Source of the DNA: Nitrosomonadales bacterium
Lineage (GTDB): Bacteria > Pseudomonadota > Gammaproteobacteria > Burkholderiales > Gallionellaceae
DNA: 64,000 bases
Reading direction: 5' to 3'
Assembly: GCA_016214695.1 (NCBI GenBank)
Contig: JACRNY010000001.1
Span: forward strand, 62,001-126,000
The notes below the pieces were generated by a model, which worked only from the letters and a program-made list of their open reading frames with translations, was not told the DNA's origin and ran no database searches. This document shows, piece by piece, positions 1 through 9,080 of this stretch. The stretch's first letter is position 1. Each line of letters starts with the position of its first letter. Position numbers and translations under genes: made by a program.

Positions 1-298
1 TGAGCTGCGCCGTTTCATGTGGGACTACGTCGGCATCGTGCGTACCACGAAACGCCTGCAACGCGCGCAGCACCGCATCAAATTGCTGCACGAAGAGATC
101 AACGAATATTACCGCAACTTCCATGTCAGTTCCGACCTGCTGGAACTGCGCAATCTGGTGCTGACCGCGGATCTCATCGTACAAAGTGCGCTATCCCGCC
201 ATGAAAGCCGCGGACTGCATTTCAGCAAAGACTACCCACAGTTGCTGGCAGAGGCGGTCCCGACTGTGCTGACACCCCCCGGTTACCTCGCCCGCTGA
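1..298 (+). CDS. nadB: L-aspartate oxidase, C-terminal fragment (cut by window start)
   Basis: Only the last ~99 codons are present, reading in frame from base 2 to a TGA at 296-298. The segment matches the C-terminal helical domain of L-aspartate oxidase: an [12 protein letters not shown] stretch, then LHEEINEYY and a terminal [15 protein letters not shown], the well-conserved substrate-capping tail of NadB. NadB is the FAD enzyme that oxidises L-aspartate to iminoaspartate for quinolinate and NAD synthesis in the cytoplasm. The catalytic FAD part lies outside the window. The gene converges on, and overlaps by 16 bases, the YgfX-like gene on the other strand. Family assignment is firm; nothing can be said about its start or promoter. 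Confidence 0.9.
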   Translation, partial: ELRRFMWDYVGIVRTTKRLQRAQHRIKLLHEEINEYYRNFHVSSDLLELRNLVLTADLIVQSALSRHESRGLHFSKDYPQLLAEAVPTVLTPPGYLAR

Positions 299-738
299 TC
301 ATCCTTGCCGTCTGCACCCCACTTCAGTGCCACACGCAGGCGGCGGAACGCCTCCTTGCCCATGGCATCGGGGAATATGGGCAAGTTGCGGCCGGCACGC
401 TGCTCGCTCAAGTCTACATTCAGGATGACGAGGTAAGGAGTCACCAGACTGTCTGCAGCTATCTTCCCGAAGACGTGCCTGCCATTCCGCAAGACCAGCA
501 CCACCTCGCCCGCCTCTTCCAGCCGGAAGGCCACACACGCATGCTGCAAGCGCAACTTTGCATCGAGCGAAAAGTGGTAGAGCGTCCAGAACAGCACGAT
601 CACCGTCAGAGCCAGCAAGACCCACTGCCGGAACGGCAGCAACCATATGACGGAGATGGCCCCAAGGCCGAGCAGAGGCAGCGACACTGCCAGCAAACGG
701 GACGGGCGTAAGGTGTAGTGCCGTTGTTTTCCAGACAC
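283..738 (-). CDS. YgfX-like small inner-membrane protein
   Basis: This 151-residue protein has two closely spaced hydrophobic segments near residues 14-35 and 38-55 (a hairpin anchor), followed by a soluble C-terminal part rich in Arg. Layout and position next to nadB fit the YgfX (CptA-like) family, whose E. coli member sits next to sdhE and is proposed to affect cytoskeletal proteins. Whether this protein is a toxin cannot be judged here. The start is GTG with a weak ribosome site, 13 bases after the kinase stop, so it is probably the last gene of the cyclase-lipoprotein-kinase operon. Its end overlaps the nadB end by 16 bases on the opposite strand. Confidence 0.6.
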   Translation of the reverse strand: MSGKQRHYTLRPSRLLAVSLPLLGLGAISVIWLLPFRQWVLLALTVIVLFWTLYHFSLDAKLRLQHACVAFRLEEAGEVVLVLRNGRHVFGKIAADSLVTPYLVILNVDLSEQRAGRNLPIFPDAMGKEAFRRLRVALKWGADGKDDQRAR

Positions 739-751
739 GGCTACGGAAAGA

Positions 752-1969
752 CTAGAACAGGAGTGCTGATACCAGACCGATCAGTATCAAGGCGATAATG
801 GCCAGCAGCATGAGTCCGCCACCTTTGGCCGCTTGCGGTTCGGCGACTGAACGCACTGTATTGGCTTGCGACGGTTTCGCAAAGACCTGGGGTTGCGGCG
901 CCGCACGGTTGATCTCTTCCATGCTGGGGCGTGCCATCTTGAAGGTCTTGGACAATTCTTCCACTTCTTCCTGGCTGGCCGTCAATGCTGCCAAGCGCAT
1001 GGTCGCCCCGACAGAATCAAAAGACGGAGACAGCCTCATTGTCACAGCGTGATCGGGATCATCGCCTGCATCCACGACATTCTGGGAAGCATCCGGTAAC
1101 GTCGCGGCAGCGATCGGCCTGGCAAGTTCGGCTGGCGCCGCGCTACGCGGTATGGATTCCCTGCATGCTCGCAGATCGTTGGCAAACTCCAGGGCATTCT
1201 GATAGCGATGCTCCATATCTTTCGCAAGCGCTTTGGCCACGATGAAATTGAGCATGTCTGGCACGGATGCATTGAGTGTGCTCGGCGATGGCGGGATGGA
1301 ATTCAGTGTCTGATACATGATGGCATTGACGTTCTCGCCCACGAAAGGGGCTTGTCCGGTCAGCATCTCATAGAGCATCACCCCAAGCGAAAATATATCC
1401 GAACGCTGGTCGGCCAGCTTGCCCATCACTTGCTCGGGCGACATGTATTTCGGCGAACCGAGCACCATGCCTGTTTGGGTACGGACTGCCGCGGAAGCCA
1501 TGCGGGCGATGCCGAAGTCGGTGATCTTCACGTGCCCGTCGCGCCCAACCATGATGTTCGAAGGTTTGACATCGCGGTGGATGATCCCATGCTCATGCGC
1601 ATAAGACAGCCCCTGTGCCACTTGAGTCACGATATCGAGCACCTGTGCGACAGGAAGCAATTTGTCGTCGTTCAGGATGTCGCGCAGTTCCCGCCCTTGC
1701 AGGAACTCCATCGCGATGTAGGCGATATCACCACTCCTGCCGACATCGTAGATGGTGACGATGTTCGGATGACTCAGGCGGCCTGCGGCCTTGGCTTCCT
1801 GGTAGAAGCGCGCCTCATATTCATCGCGTTCCTCCTGTGCCAGGCTCAGTGTGATGGTCTTGATCGCGACGATGCGATCGATCAGCGGATCGGTGGCCTT
1901 GTATACGACCCCCATCGCCCCCTGACCGAGTTCGCCTACAATTTCATAACGCCCCAGATGCGTGATCAT
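752..1969 (-). CDS. Hanks-type serine/threonine protein kinase with C-terminal membrane anchor
   Basis: A eukaryotic-like Ser/Thr kinase of 405 residues. The full catalytic set is visible: glycine loop GQGAMG near residue 15, ATP-contacting Lys37 in AIK, catalytic HRDVKPSN, metal-binding DFG in TDFGIAR, and the SPKYMSPEQ activation-segment end. The kinase domain covers about residues 7-270. A low-complexity linker then leads to one hydrophobic C-terminal helix (~383-405), so the kinase faces the cytoplasm from a tail anchor. No PASTA or other extracellular sensor follows. It is downstream of a class III cyclase and a lipoprotein on the same strand, suggesting one signalling operon. Substrates are unknown. 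Kinase identity is certain; pathway is inference. Confidence 0.93.
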   Translation of the reverse strand: MITHLGRYEIVGELGQGAMGVVYKATDPLIDRIVAIKTITLSLAQEERDEYEARFYQEAKAAGRLSHPNIVTIYDVGRSGDIAYIAMEFLQGRELRDILNDDKLLPVAQVLDIVTQVAQGLSYAHEHGIIHRDVKPSNIMVGRDGHVKITDFGIARMASAAVRTQTGMVLGSPKYMSPEQVMGKLADQRSDIFSLGVMLYEMLTGQAPFVGENVNAIMYQTLNSIPPSPSTLNASVPDMLNFIVAKALAKDMEHRYQNALEFANDLRACRESIPRSAAPAELARPIAAATLPDASQNVVDAGDDPDHAVTMRLSPSFDSVGATMRLAALTASQEEVEELSKTFKMARPSMEEINRAAPQPQVFAKPSQANTVRSVAEPQAAKGGGLMLLAIIALILIGLVSALLF

Positions 1970-1987
1970 GATTCCGTCGAGGAAGGA

Positions 1988-2386
1988 TTATTTGCCGTAC
2001 TTCGCCTTGGCACTGCGGAACACAGGCCCCCAGACCGGATGCCCGGCTTCAGCCGGCGTCAACTCGAAACCCGGATTCAGAACCAGCGCTTTCCGGAAGG
2101 ACTCAAAGCACATCTTCTCTCTTCCCGAGACGCAATGTATGAACGCCAGATATTTGTATGCACTCACCTTGTCATCCTTGTCAGCCAGCTTAGCCAGCAG
2201 CACGTCATTCAACGCAGCCATTGATGCGATGTAGTTGCCCTCAGCGTAACTCTCGACCCCTTTGTCCAACTTGTGGCTCGGGGTCCTGTTGTACCACCAG
2301 CACTCATCGCAGGTATTCAAGGCATGGCAACCGCTCAGCAGCCATACCAGCATCACGCCCATCAATACATTACGGCGACCCAACAT
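1988..2386 (-). CDS. TssQ-like TPR lipoprotein
   Basis: A predicted 132-residue lipoprotein. The ATG at 2386 is chosen over an upstream TTG because TAGGAG lies about nine bases before it. The N-terminus is a signal sequence ending in the lipobox LLSGC, so the mature protein starts at Cys and is lipid-anchored. The remainder is helical with a tetratricopeptide-like pattern (YAEGNYIASMAALNDVLL, then CFESFRKALVLNPGF). It resembles the TssQ family of type VI secretion-associated lipoproteins in betaproteobacteria, but no secretion genes occur in the window. It lies between a cyclase and a kinase, and a role as an envelope sensor or scaffold for these is inference. Confidence 0.6.
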   Translation of the reverse strand: MLGRRNVLMGVMLVWLLSGCHALNTCDECWWYNRTPSHKLDKGVESYAEGNYIASMAALNDVLLAKLADKDDKVSAYKYLAFIHCVSGREKMCFESFRKALVLNPGFELTPAEAGHPVWGPVFRSAKAKYGK

Positions 2387-2423
2387 CGAAAAAACTCCTA
2401 TTCCTTGCAATCAACCAAGGTCG

Positions 2424-3611
2424 CTAATTGGCGAATGTATGCTTGATTTTTATTTTTTCGCCCGACTTCACATTGATGACCTGAGTGTAGGTCGGGAGCG
2501 TCGTATTACGGATCTTGATCTCATGTTTCCCTGCCACGACCTGCAGTTCCAACAAAGGCGGGCTGACTCCCTGCATTCTACCATCCAGGTAAACCTCACC
2601 CCAAGGCTGAACGACCAGGCTCACAACCGCCGGAGCCCCGGTGGTCTCCGCCAATGTCCGCACTCGCGAACTCTGCTTGACGCCCTGCACTTTTTTCTCG
2701 GCAGCAGCCGCCTTCTTGCGTTCTTCTGCCGCAGTCTCTTTCTGCTCTACCAGCGAAGCGGCCTGTACTTTCTCCGTTTTGACCTGCTCAGCGGATGCAA
2801 CCTGCGGAGCTTTGGTATCCGGACGGCTCGCAAGCATGGCTATGGCAACGATCATGGAAACCACCAACACCGATGCAATGCCGATGAATCCTGCCCGCTG
2901 TTTCGCCGAAGAGGTGCGGTAAATTTCGATGGCGCGGCGTTCCCATCGTGCAAGGGTATCGATGAACGCATCCCAGAAATTTTCCAGCTTGAACAGTACG
3001 ACGTCGAATCCCGTCGCCCCCGCCTGCCGGGACTGCTTGGCCAGACTCCTTTGCGTCGAAGTGAAGTCGCCGGGATAACCGATGGCATACACTTCGTGTT
3101 CGCGGACATGCTTGTCCGTACGCGAGCCCTGGTAATGGAACATGCCGGCATATTCCTGCGACAACCGCGAGACCGCGTCGTAATAGGAACGCGAGACCAG
3201 GATCTGCCCGGGATCGGAGAACCCCATCACTCGCTGCGCAACATTGATTCCATCGCCGACGATGTTCGGCTGGCCATTGATGTCTTTGACCAGTCTCACC
3301 GGCCCCAGATTCACGCCCATGCGCACCAGCAAGGGCGGCTCCATGCGCACCCCTTCGTTCAGCAGGCTGCTGCGCATGCTCAGGGCCGCATGCAATGCGT
3401 CGCTGATGTCGCCCAGGAAGCTGATGGCTGCGCCGTCTCCCGTATCGAGGATGATACGGTCGTTGACCGGCACATCGCGGATGGCGATGGACAGAAAGGC
3501 GTTGAAACGCTCTTTCAGCGATATCTGACCTGAAACGGACTTCTTTGAATATTCGACGATATCCAAAAAGAACACGCTGCAGATGATGGTCTTGTTGCCC
3601 CGTTCTTCCAT
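2424..3611 (-). CDS. Class III adenylate/guanylate cyclase with C-terminal PEGA domain
   Basis: A 395-residue protein whose N-terminal ~190 residues form a class III nucleotide cyclase catalytic domain. The first metal Asp is in VFFLDIVEYS, the second in DTGDGAAISF, and the transition-state Asn and Arg are in GDGINVAQRVM, so it should be active. One transmembrane helix near residues 240-262 follows, then a Lys/Glu/Ala-rich stretch, and a C-terminal PEGA-like domain (GEVYLDGRMQGVSPP). The PEGA part should lie outside the cytoplasmic membrane, possibly meeting peptidoglycan. Whether the product is cAMP or cGMP cannot be read. Lipoprotein and kinase genes follow it. A palindrome precedes the start. 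Confidence 0.88.
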   Translation of the reverse strand: MEERGNKTIICSVFFLDIVEYSKKSVSGQISLKERFNAFLSIAIRDVPVNDRIILDTGDGAAISFLGDISDALHAALSMRSSLLNEGVRMEPPLLVRMGVNLGPVRLVKDINGQPNIVGDGINVAQRVMGFSDPGQILVSRSYYDAVSRLSQEYAGMFHYQGSRTDKHVREHEVYAIGYPGDFTSTQRSLAKQSRQAGATGFDVVLFKLENFWDAFIDTLARWERRAIEIYRTSSAKQRAGFIGIASVLVVSMIVAIAMLASRPDTKAPQVASAEQVKTEKVQAASLVEQKETAAEERKKAAAAEKKVQGVKQSSRVRTLAETTGAPAVVSLVVQPWGEVYLDGRMQGVSPPLLELQVVAGKHEIKIRNTTLPTYTQVINVKSGEKIKIKHTFAN

Positions 3612-3624
3612 TTATTCCCGATCG

Positions 3625-3638
3625 CTATGCGCGCATAG
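3625..3638. promoter_or_regulatory. 14-bp perfect palindrome upstream of the cyclase
   Basis: CTATGCGCGCATAG is self-complementary and ends 14 bases before the cyclase start codon. It could be an operator or part of a leader hairpin. No factor can be named from the sequence. Confidence 0.35.
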
Positions 3639-3709
3639 GCTGCCATCGTAACTTAACAATGCACCTTAACCCCGCGGATTTTAACGACAGTCCACCAATC
3701 TCGCCAGTT

Positions 3710-4552
3710 TTAATTTTTCCGCACCGGAGCACGAGGCAATTTTGCTTTCCTCGCCTCTGGAGATATCTGCCGGGGAACGCCCGCAGGCAACCCGACCCAT
3801 TCCAGTATCGCCCTCACCTCGACTTCGCCCAACTCGACCATCATGCCGCGTTTGATGCGCGGTGGCAGGTTGATGATACCGAAACGCACCCGCATCAGAC
3901 GGCTCACCGGCAGCCCCAGCGTCTCGAAGGTGCGGCGCACCACACGGTTACGCCCCTCTTTCAGAACCAGGCGATACCAGTGGTTGAAACCCTCGCCCCC
4001 CTCATCGCTCAGCTTCTCGAAACGAACCACCCCGTCTTCCAGCTCGATGCCCTGTTTGGTCATCTGGCGCATCTGATCCGGCGTCATCTCACCCTGAACA
4101 CGCACGGCATATTCCCGCTCCACCTCGAAACGCGGATGCATCAGCCGGTTCGCCAACTCTCCCGAGGTGGTGAAGATGAGCAGCCCGCTGGTATTGAAAT
4201 CCAGACGCCCGATGGCGATCCACTTCTGACCGCGCAATTTGGGCAGCGCATCGAACACGCTGGCACGCTCATTCGGATCGTCGCGACTGACGATCTCGCC
4301 TTCCTGCTTGTGATACAGCAGCACTCGCGGCAACGCCGGTTCGGCCTCCAATTGCAGGCGCACATTGCGTCCGTCGATCTGCACCCTGTCGCCCTCGGAA
4401 ACGCGCACACCCAGCGTCGCCACTGTGCCGTTCACGGTGACGCGCCCGCTGCTGATCCATTCTTCCATCTCGCGACGCGAGCCGATACCGGCCTGCGCCA
4501 GCACCTTTTGCAAGCGCTCGCCCTGCTGCTTGATCCCGCTTTCTTCCGTCAT
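3710..4552 (-). CDS. rluB: 23S rRNA pseudouridine synthase RluB-type
   Basis: A 280-residue RsuA/RluB/RluE/RluF-family pseudouridine synthase. An N-terminal S4 RNA-binding domain ([19 protein letters not shown]) is followed by the catalytic [11 protein letters not shown] with the nucleophilic Asp. The extended basic C-terminus fits RluB, which makes pseudouridine 2605 in 23S rRNA, better than short RsuA. Its start codon overlaps the recR stop by four bases, giving translational coupling in the dnaX-ybaB-recR-rluB unit. The specific position modified is inferred from family resemblance; RluE or RluF activity is less likely. Confidence 0.88.
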   Translation of the reverse strand: MTEESGIKQQGERLQKVLAQAGIGSRREMEEWISSGRVTVNGTVATLGVRVSEGDRVQIDGRNVRLQLEAEPALPRVLLYHKQEGEIVSRDDPNERASVFDALPKLRGQKWIAIGRLDFNTSGLLIFTTSGELANRLMHPRFEVEREYAVRVQGEMTPDQMRQMTKQGIELEDGVVRFEKLSDEGGEGFNHWYRLVLKEGRNRVVRRTFETLGLPVSRLMRVRFGIINLPPRIKRGMMVELGEVEVRAILEWVGLPAGVPRQISPEARKAKLPRAPVRKN

Positions 4553-5148
4553 TCCGTCACCGCTCTTCTTTCCCGCACCGCTTGCGCCAAGGTCCCGCTA
4601 TCCACATGTTCCAGTTCGCCGCCGACCGGCAGGCCGCGCGCGATGCGCGACACCTTGATGCCCTGCGATCGCAGCAGGGTAGCGATGTAATGCGCGGTCG
4701 CTTCGCCCTCGACCGTGAAATTGGTCGCCAGGATGACTTCGCATTCCAATTCCTGAGCGCGCTTGACCAGCCTTTCCAGCGGGAGTTCCCGCGCCCCCAG
4801 CCCGTCGAGCGGCGAGAGCCGCCCCATCAGCACAAAGTACATACCACGAAAACACTGCGCCTGCTCCATCATCAGCAGATCGGCAGGCATCTCCACCACA
4901 CAGAGCTGATCGGTTTCGCGCCGTGCAGAACTGCACAGCGGGCAGATTTCTTCTTCGGAGAAGTTATTGCACTTGCTGCAATGCTTGACGCTGGACACCG
5001 CATGATCGAGCGAACGCGCCAGATGCAGCGCTCCCTGGCGATCGCGTTGCAAAAGGTGATAGGCCATGCGTTGCGCAGATTTCGGGCCCACGCCCGGCAG
5101 ACAGCGCAAAGCGCCGATCAGCTCTTCCAGACTGGAAGGTGTATTCAT
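4549..5148 (-). CDS. recR: Recombination mediator protein RecR
   Basis: A 199-residue RecR, the usual length. The N-terminal helix-hairpin-helix ([20 protein letters not shown]) is followed by a four-Cys zinc finger (CSKC with CPLC) and a Toprim domain with the EMPADL and [12 protein letters not shown] segments. RecR works with RecO and RecF to load RecA on gapped DNA. Its ATG directly abuts the ybaB stop (TAGATG), and its end overlaps rluB. The order dnaX-ybaB-recR is widely conserved in bacteria and supports all three calls. Confidence 0.97.
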   Translation of the reverse strand: MNTPSSLEELIGALRCLPGVGPKSAQRMAYHLLQRDRQGALHLARSLDHAVSSVKHCSKCNNFSEEEICPLCSSARRETDQLCVVEMPADLLMMEQAQCFRGMYFVLMGRLSPLDGLGARELPLERLVKRAQELECEVILATNFTVEGEATAHYIATLLRSQGIKVSRIARGLPVGGELEHVDSGTLAQAVRERRAVTE

Positions 5149-5466
5149 CTAGAAGGGCAGACTCATGCCCGGCGGCAATTGCGCAGTGAATCCGCTCATG
5201 CGCTTCTTCGATGTCTCATCGGCCTTCTTGTTGGCGTCGTTCAGTGCCGCCACGATCAGGTCTTCCAGCATCTCCCTGTCGTCCAGCACGCTCTGGTCCA
5301 GATGCACGCGACGCACCTCGTGCGCGCAGGTCATGGTCACCTTGACCATACCGGAACCGGACTGCCCTTCCACCTCGATGGTGGCCAGTTCATCCTGCGC
5401 CTTCTTCATGTTCGCCTGCATCTGTTGCGCCTGCTTCATCAGCCCGGCCAATCCACCCTTCATCAT
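5149..5466 (-). CDS. ybaB: YbaB/EbfC family nucleoid-associated protein
   Basis: A 105-residue YbaB/EbfC protein, a dimeric DNA-binding protein associated with the nucleoid and recombination genes. The family start [16 protein letters not shown] and the [16 protein letters not shown] strand are clear. ATG at 5466 is chosen because GGAGG lies about eight bases upstream, while the GTG two codons earlier has no room for one. It sits between dnaX and recR as in most bacteria. Confidence 0.95.
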   Translation of the reverse strand: MMKGGLAGLMKQAQQMQANMKKAQDELATIEVEGQSGSGMVKVTMTCAHEVRRVHLDQSVLDDREMLEDLIVAALNDANKKADETSKKRMSGFTAQLPPGMSLPF

Positions 5467-5481
5467 CTTCACTTCCTCCGG

Positions 5482-7116
5482 TTAAACGGGTCTGATGGAC
5501 CCTTCTATCAATTGCGCCCCCAACTGCGCCTGCGCCTCGCGCACGAAAGCATCCTGCTTGATGGCCTCTTCCGCCTGCTGCTGGCGCGTCTGCTTCTCAT
5601 GCTGTTCCACAGCGGCGGGAGTCGCGACATCCCTGGTCGCGCCCAGCTCCACCGCCAGCCGGATCGGCTTGACGAAATACTCGCTCAACGCCCCCTGCAA
5701 CTTGTCCTGCGCGATCTTGTTGCTTTGCAGATGCTTGTGCTGTGGTGCCAGACTCAGCACCACACGCCCTTCGGCGAAACTCACCAGCACGCTGTTCTTC
5801 GCCAGTTCGCGCGCCATGCCCTGCAGATTGAGTTGCGACAACAGGGTATTCCAGTCCAGGTCGACGCCGCCTGCCGCAGGCTGCACCGGAGCCGCCCGCA
5901 TCGCGGGTGCCGGTTCGGCAGCCACATGTTGGGCCGCAGCAGGTGTTGCCCTGGCTGCTGCTGGCGACGCTTTGGGTACTGCTGCCGGTGCCGGTTTCGG
6001 CGCAAGCTGGCCGGCGCTCGTAGCGGCCCCTTGCGGTGCAAAGGCCAGCATGCGCAACAGCGTCATGGTGAACCCGGCGTACTCGTCCGGCGCCAGATCG
6101 ATCTCGTTGCGCCCGTGGATGACGATCTGGTAGTTGAGCTGTATCTCTTCCGGCGTGAACTGCTGCGCCAGTTCCAGCAAGCGTACGCGCTCGGGCTCGT
6201 CGTCGGCGATGGCCTGCGGGATGGTCTGCGCCAGCGCGATGCGGTGCAGCAGCGTCGCCAGATCCTGCAATGCCGCCTCGAACGCAATGCTGCGTATCGC
6301 CATGTCGTCCGCAATGCGCAACAGCCCCGCGCCGTCTCCCGCCTTCAGCGTTTGCAGCAAGTCGAACAGATAGCCCTGGTCAATGGCGCCCAGCATGGTG
6401 CGCACCAGCGCCTCGTCCACCTTGCCGGAAGAATAGGCGATCGCCTGATCCATCAGGCTCAGCGCGTCGCGCATGCTGCCCTGCGCCGCACGTGCCACCA
6501 GATTCAGCGCGCCGTTCTCGAACGGGATGTTCTCCTGTTCCAGCACATATTGCAGATGGGTATGGATCAGCGCGGGCGGCAACTGCTTGAGATTGAACTG
6601 CAGGCAACGCGACAGCACGGTGACCGGGATCTTCTGCGGGTCGGTGGTGGCGAGGATGAACTTCACATGCGACGGCGGCTCCTCCAGCGTCTTCAGCATG
6701 GCGTTGAAGGCCGATTTCGACAGCATGTGCACTTCGTCGATGATGTACACCTTGAATCGCCCCGAGGTCGGCGCATACAGCGCGCTCTCCAGCAGTTCGC
6801 GCATATTGTCGACCTGGGTGTTGGAGGCAGCGTCCAGCTCGATCAGGTCGACGAAACGCCCACTGTCGATCTCGGTGCACGCACCGCATGTACCGCACGG
6901 CGTGGCGGTGATGCCGGATTCACAATTTAGGGATTTGGCGAAGATGCGCGCGATGGTGGTCTTGCCCACACCGCGCGTGCCGGTGAAGAGATAGGCATGG
7001 TGCAGGCGGTTCTGCGTGAGCGCGTTGGTCAGCGCCTGCACGACATGTTCCTGCCCCGCCAGCTGGGCGAAGTTACGGGGCCGCCATTTGCGTGCTAATA
7101 CTGAAGTCGCTGACAT
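5482..7116 (-). CDS. dnaX: DNA polymerase III subunits tau/gamma
   Basis: The clamp-loader ATPase, 544 residues. The start is placed at ATG 7116, giving the conserved MSATSVLARKWRPRNF N-terminus after a GAGAGG ribosome site; longer versions run back toward the SRP RNA gene. Walker A (GTRGVGKTT), the four-Cys zinc module (CGTCGAC), DEVHMLSK and the sensor region are present. An Ala/Pro-rich linker around residues 370-415 precedes the tau-specific C-terminal domain. It loads the beta clamp and couples polymerases to the helicase. It heads the dnaX-ybaB-recR-rluB operon. No programmed frameshift signal was identified. Confidence 0.96.
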   Translation of the reverse strand: MSATSVLARKWRPRNFAQLAGQEHVVQALTNALTQNRLHHAYLFTGTRGVGKTTIARIFAKSLNCESGITATPCGTCGACTEIDSGRFVDLIELDAASNTQVDNMRELLESALYAPTSGRFKVYIIDEVHMLSKSAFNAMLKTLEEPPSHVKFILATTDPQKIPVTVLSRCLQFNLKQLPPALIHTHLQYVLEQENIPFENGALNLVARAAQGSMRDALSLMDQAIAYSSGKVDEALVRTMLGAIDQGYLFDLLQTLKAGDGAGLLRIADDMAIRSIAFEAALQDLATLLHRIALAQTIPQAIADDEPERVRLLELAQQFTPEEIQLNYQIVIHGRNEIDLAPDEYAGFTMTLLRMLAFAPQGAATSAGQLAPKPAPAAVPKASPAAARATPAAAQHVAAEPAPAMRAAPVQPAAGGVDLDWNTLLSQLNLQGMARELAKNSVLVSFAEGRVVLSLAPQHKHLQSNKIAQDKLQGALSEYFVKPIRLAVELGATRDVATPAAVEQHEKQTRQQQAEEAIKQDAFVREAQAQLGAQLIEGSIRPV

Positions 7117-7173
7117 ATCGCCTCTCGCCCAACTGTTTGACCCATCGAGTGTGACACCCTCGAACAATAAGGA

Positions 7174-7269
7174 GGCGAGCCTTACCCCCGGCACTTACAG
7201 ACATCAGCTGTGGCTGCTTCCTTCCGGACCTGACCAGGTTCACTGCGCTGCAATGCGGGGAGACCCGCC
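7174..7269 (-). ncRNA. ffs: Bacterial small SRP RNA (4.5S RNA)
   Basis: On the minus strand this region contains the universally conserved SRP core, including CAGGTCCGGAAGGAAGCAGC, the asymmetric loop and GGAA tetraloop that bind Ffh. The ends pair: GGCGGGTC near 7269 is complementary, with wobble pairs, to GGCTCGCC near 7174, giving a ~96-nt closed hairpin typical of Gram-negative 4.5S RNA. It lies just upstream of dnaX on the same strand, an arrangement common in betaproteobacteria. Exact ends are estimated from the pairing. Confidence 0.95.
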
Positions 7270-7320
7270 AAACTCTTGAAGCTTTGCCCAGTTTCTGCAA
7301 AGCCTCGAAAACCATACCAA

Positions 7321-8847
7321 CTATATCTGCCTGACCGGGATCATCCCGATCCGCTTCTTCCATTCCGCCGGACCGATCTCATGCACCGAGCGCCCTTGCG
7401 TGTCGACCGCCACGGTCACCGGCATGTCCAGCACCTCGAACTCGTAGATGGCCTCCATGCCGAGGTCGGCGAAGGCCACCACTTTCGCGCTCTTGATCGC
7501 CTGCGCCACCAGATAGGCTGCGCCGCCGACTGCCATCAGATAGACCGCTGCGTGTTTTTTGATCGCTTCCAGACCGACCTTGCCGCGCTCAGCCTTGCCG
7601 ATCATGCCGATCAACCCGGTCTGCGCCAGCATGGTCTCGGTGAACTTGTCCATGCGTGTCGCCGTTGTCGGTCCGGCGGGCCCGACCACCTCGTCGCGCA
7701 CCGGATCGACCGGGCCGACATAGTAAATGAATCGACCGTTAAAATCCACGCCGGGCGGCAGTTTTTCGCCCTTTGCCAGCATCTCCACGATGCGTTTGTG
7801 AGCCGCGTCGCGCCCGGTCAGAAGTTTGCCGGACAACAACAAGGTCTCTCCCGGCTGCCACTGCGCGATATCGTCGCGCGTCACGGTATCAAGATTCACC
7901 CGCCGTGCATCCTCGGCCGGGTGCCAATGCACGTCTGGATAGTCCTCTATCTTCGGAGGCGTGAAGGTCGCCACGCCGCTGCCATCCAGTGCGAAATGCA
8001 CATGCCGCGTCGCTGCACAGTTCGGGATGATGGCTATGGGTTTGGAAGCCGCATGCGTCGGATAATCGAGGATCTTCACATCCAGCACGGTAGTCAGCCC
8101 ACCCAGCCCCTGCGCGCCTATGCCCAGCGCGTTCACCTTGTCGTAGATCTCGATGCGCAATTCCTCGATGCGATTCTTCGCCCCGCGTGCCTTGAGCTCG
8201 GTCATATCGATGGGCTGCATCAAGGCCTCCTTGGCCAGCAGCAGGGCTTTCTCGGCCGTGCCGCCGATGCCGATGCCGAGCTGCCCCGGCGGACACCAGC
8301 CCGCCCCCATGCCCGGCAGCTGGCTGACGACCCACTCCACCACATCGTCACCGGGGTTCAGCATGGCGAAGCGCGACTTGTTCTCGGAACCGCCGCCTTT
8401 GGCCGCCACGTCGACTTCCACCCTGTCGCCGGGAACCACCTCGAAATGCACGACCGCCGGCGTGTTGTCACCCGTGTTCTTGCGTTTGCCCGCCGGCTCG
8501 CTCACGATGGAAGCGCGCAATACATTGTCCGGCAGCAGGTAAGCCTTGCGCACGCCGGCATTCACCATCTCGGTGATGCTCATGGTGGCCCCCTCCCAGC
8601 GCACATCCATGCCTACACGCACAAAAGCCACCACGATACCGGTGTCCTGGCAGACAGGACGCTTGCCCAAGGCACACATGCGCGAGTTGGTCAGTATCTG
8701 CGCCATTGCATCCTTGGCGGCCGGCGATTCTTCGCGCTGATAGGCAGCGGCGACGGCCTGCACATAGTCCTGGGGATGGTAGTAGGAGATGAACTGCAGC
8801 GCGTCTGCGATGCTGTCGATGAAATCCTGTTGGCGGATAGCGGTCAT
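7321..8847 (-). CDS. Class I iron-sulphur fumarate hydratase
   Basis: A 508-residue class I (4Fe-4S, oxygen-sensitive) fumarase that hydrates fumarate to malate in the citric acid cycle. The alpha-type region (SRMCALGKRPVCQDTG, with a cluster Cys) and the beta-type region (GPTTATRMDKF) are fused as in E. coli FumA/FumB. Further cluster ligands are visible in PPGQLGIGIGGTAE and IIPNCAATRH. The ATG is preceded by GGAGTTCCAAC. It is read toward the SRP RNA gene and is divergent from rbgA. Assignment is firm; whether a class II fumarase also exists elsewhere is unknown. Confidence 0.95.
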   Translation of the reverse strand: MTAIRQQDFIDSIADALQFISYYHPQDYVQAVAAAYQREESPAAKDAMAQILTNSRMCALGKRPVCQDTGIVVAFVRVGMDVRWEGATMSITEMVNAGVRKAYLLPDNVLRASIVSEPAGKRKNTGDNTPAVVHFEVVPGDRVEVDVAAKGGGSENKSRFAMLNPGDDVVEWVVSQLPGMGAGWCPPGQLGIGIGGTAEKALLLAKEALMQPIDMTELKARGAKNRIEELRIEIYDKVNALGIGAQGLGGLTTVLDVKILDYPTHAASKPIAIIPNCAATRHVHFALDGSGVATFTPPKIEDYPDVHWHPAEDARRVNLDTVTRDDIAQWQPGETLLLSGKLLTGRDAAHKRIVEMLAKGEKLPPGVDFNGRFIYYVGPVDPVRDEVVGPAGPTTATRMDKFTETMLAQTGLIGMIGKAERGKVGLEAIKKHAAVYLMAVGGAAYLVAQAIKSAKVVAFADLGMEAIYEFEVLDMPVTVAVDTQGRSVHEIGPAEWKKRIGMIPVRQI

Positions 8848-8956
8848 GTTGGAACTCCAGATGCGTACGCGAGGATTATGGGAGGACAGGCTACCCGCGT
8901 CAATTAACGGTTAGAATGCGCGCCTTCAATAGCTATCAGTATCGCCAGAAATCGTC

Positions 8957-9080
8957 ATGAGCGCCCCGAATGCAAGGAGCCGCGGAGTGAAGGACGAGAC
9001 ATACCGTGGGTGGTAGGCGAGGACTGAATGAGCACGCGACGCCGCAGTCGGCGCGCGCAATAGATTTATGGTGATACTGA
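8957..9080 (+). promoter_or_regulatory. rbgA leader with two mini-ORFs and a strong hairpin
   Basis: The 124 bases before rbgA hold two short open frames, both starting ATGAGC. One covers 8957-9016 (19 codons, ending DETYRGW). The other covers 9028-9063 (11 codons, beginning MSTRRRSRR). The second overlaps a GC hairpin: CGCG-A-CGCCG at 9035-9044 pairs with CGGCG-CGCG at 9049-9057 around a CAGT loop. The rbgA start then follows with GGTGAT as its likely ribosome site. This looks like a structured regulatory leader, but function is inference. Confidence 0.45.

Noticed and set aside
1988-2386. A type VI secretion locus implied by the TssQ-like protein
   Set aside because: No tss core gene occurs anywhere in the window, so only the lipoprotein family resemblance is reported.
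4582-6930. A 782-codon open frame on the plus strand opposite recR, ybaB and dnaX
   Set aside because: It is the GC-rich shadow of three well-supported minus-strand genes; the product is His/Arg/Gln-rich with no domain and has no ribosome site.
7117-7194. An N-terminal extension of DnaX of 26 residues
   Set aside because: The extension has no family support and approaches the SRP RNA gene; a good SD precedes ATG 7116.
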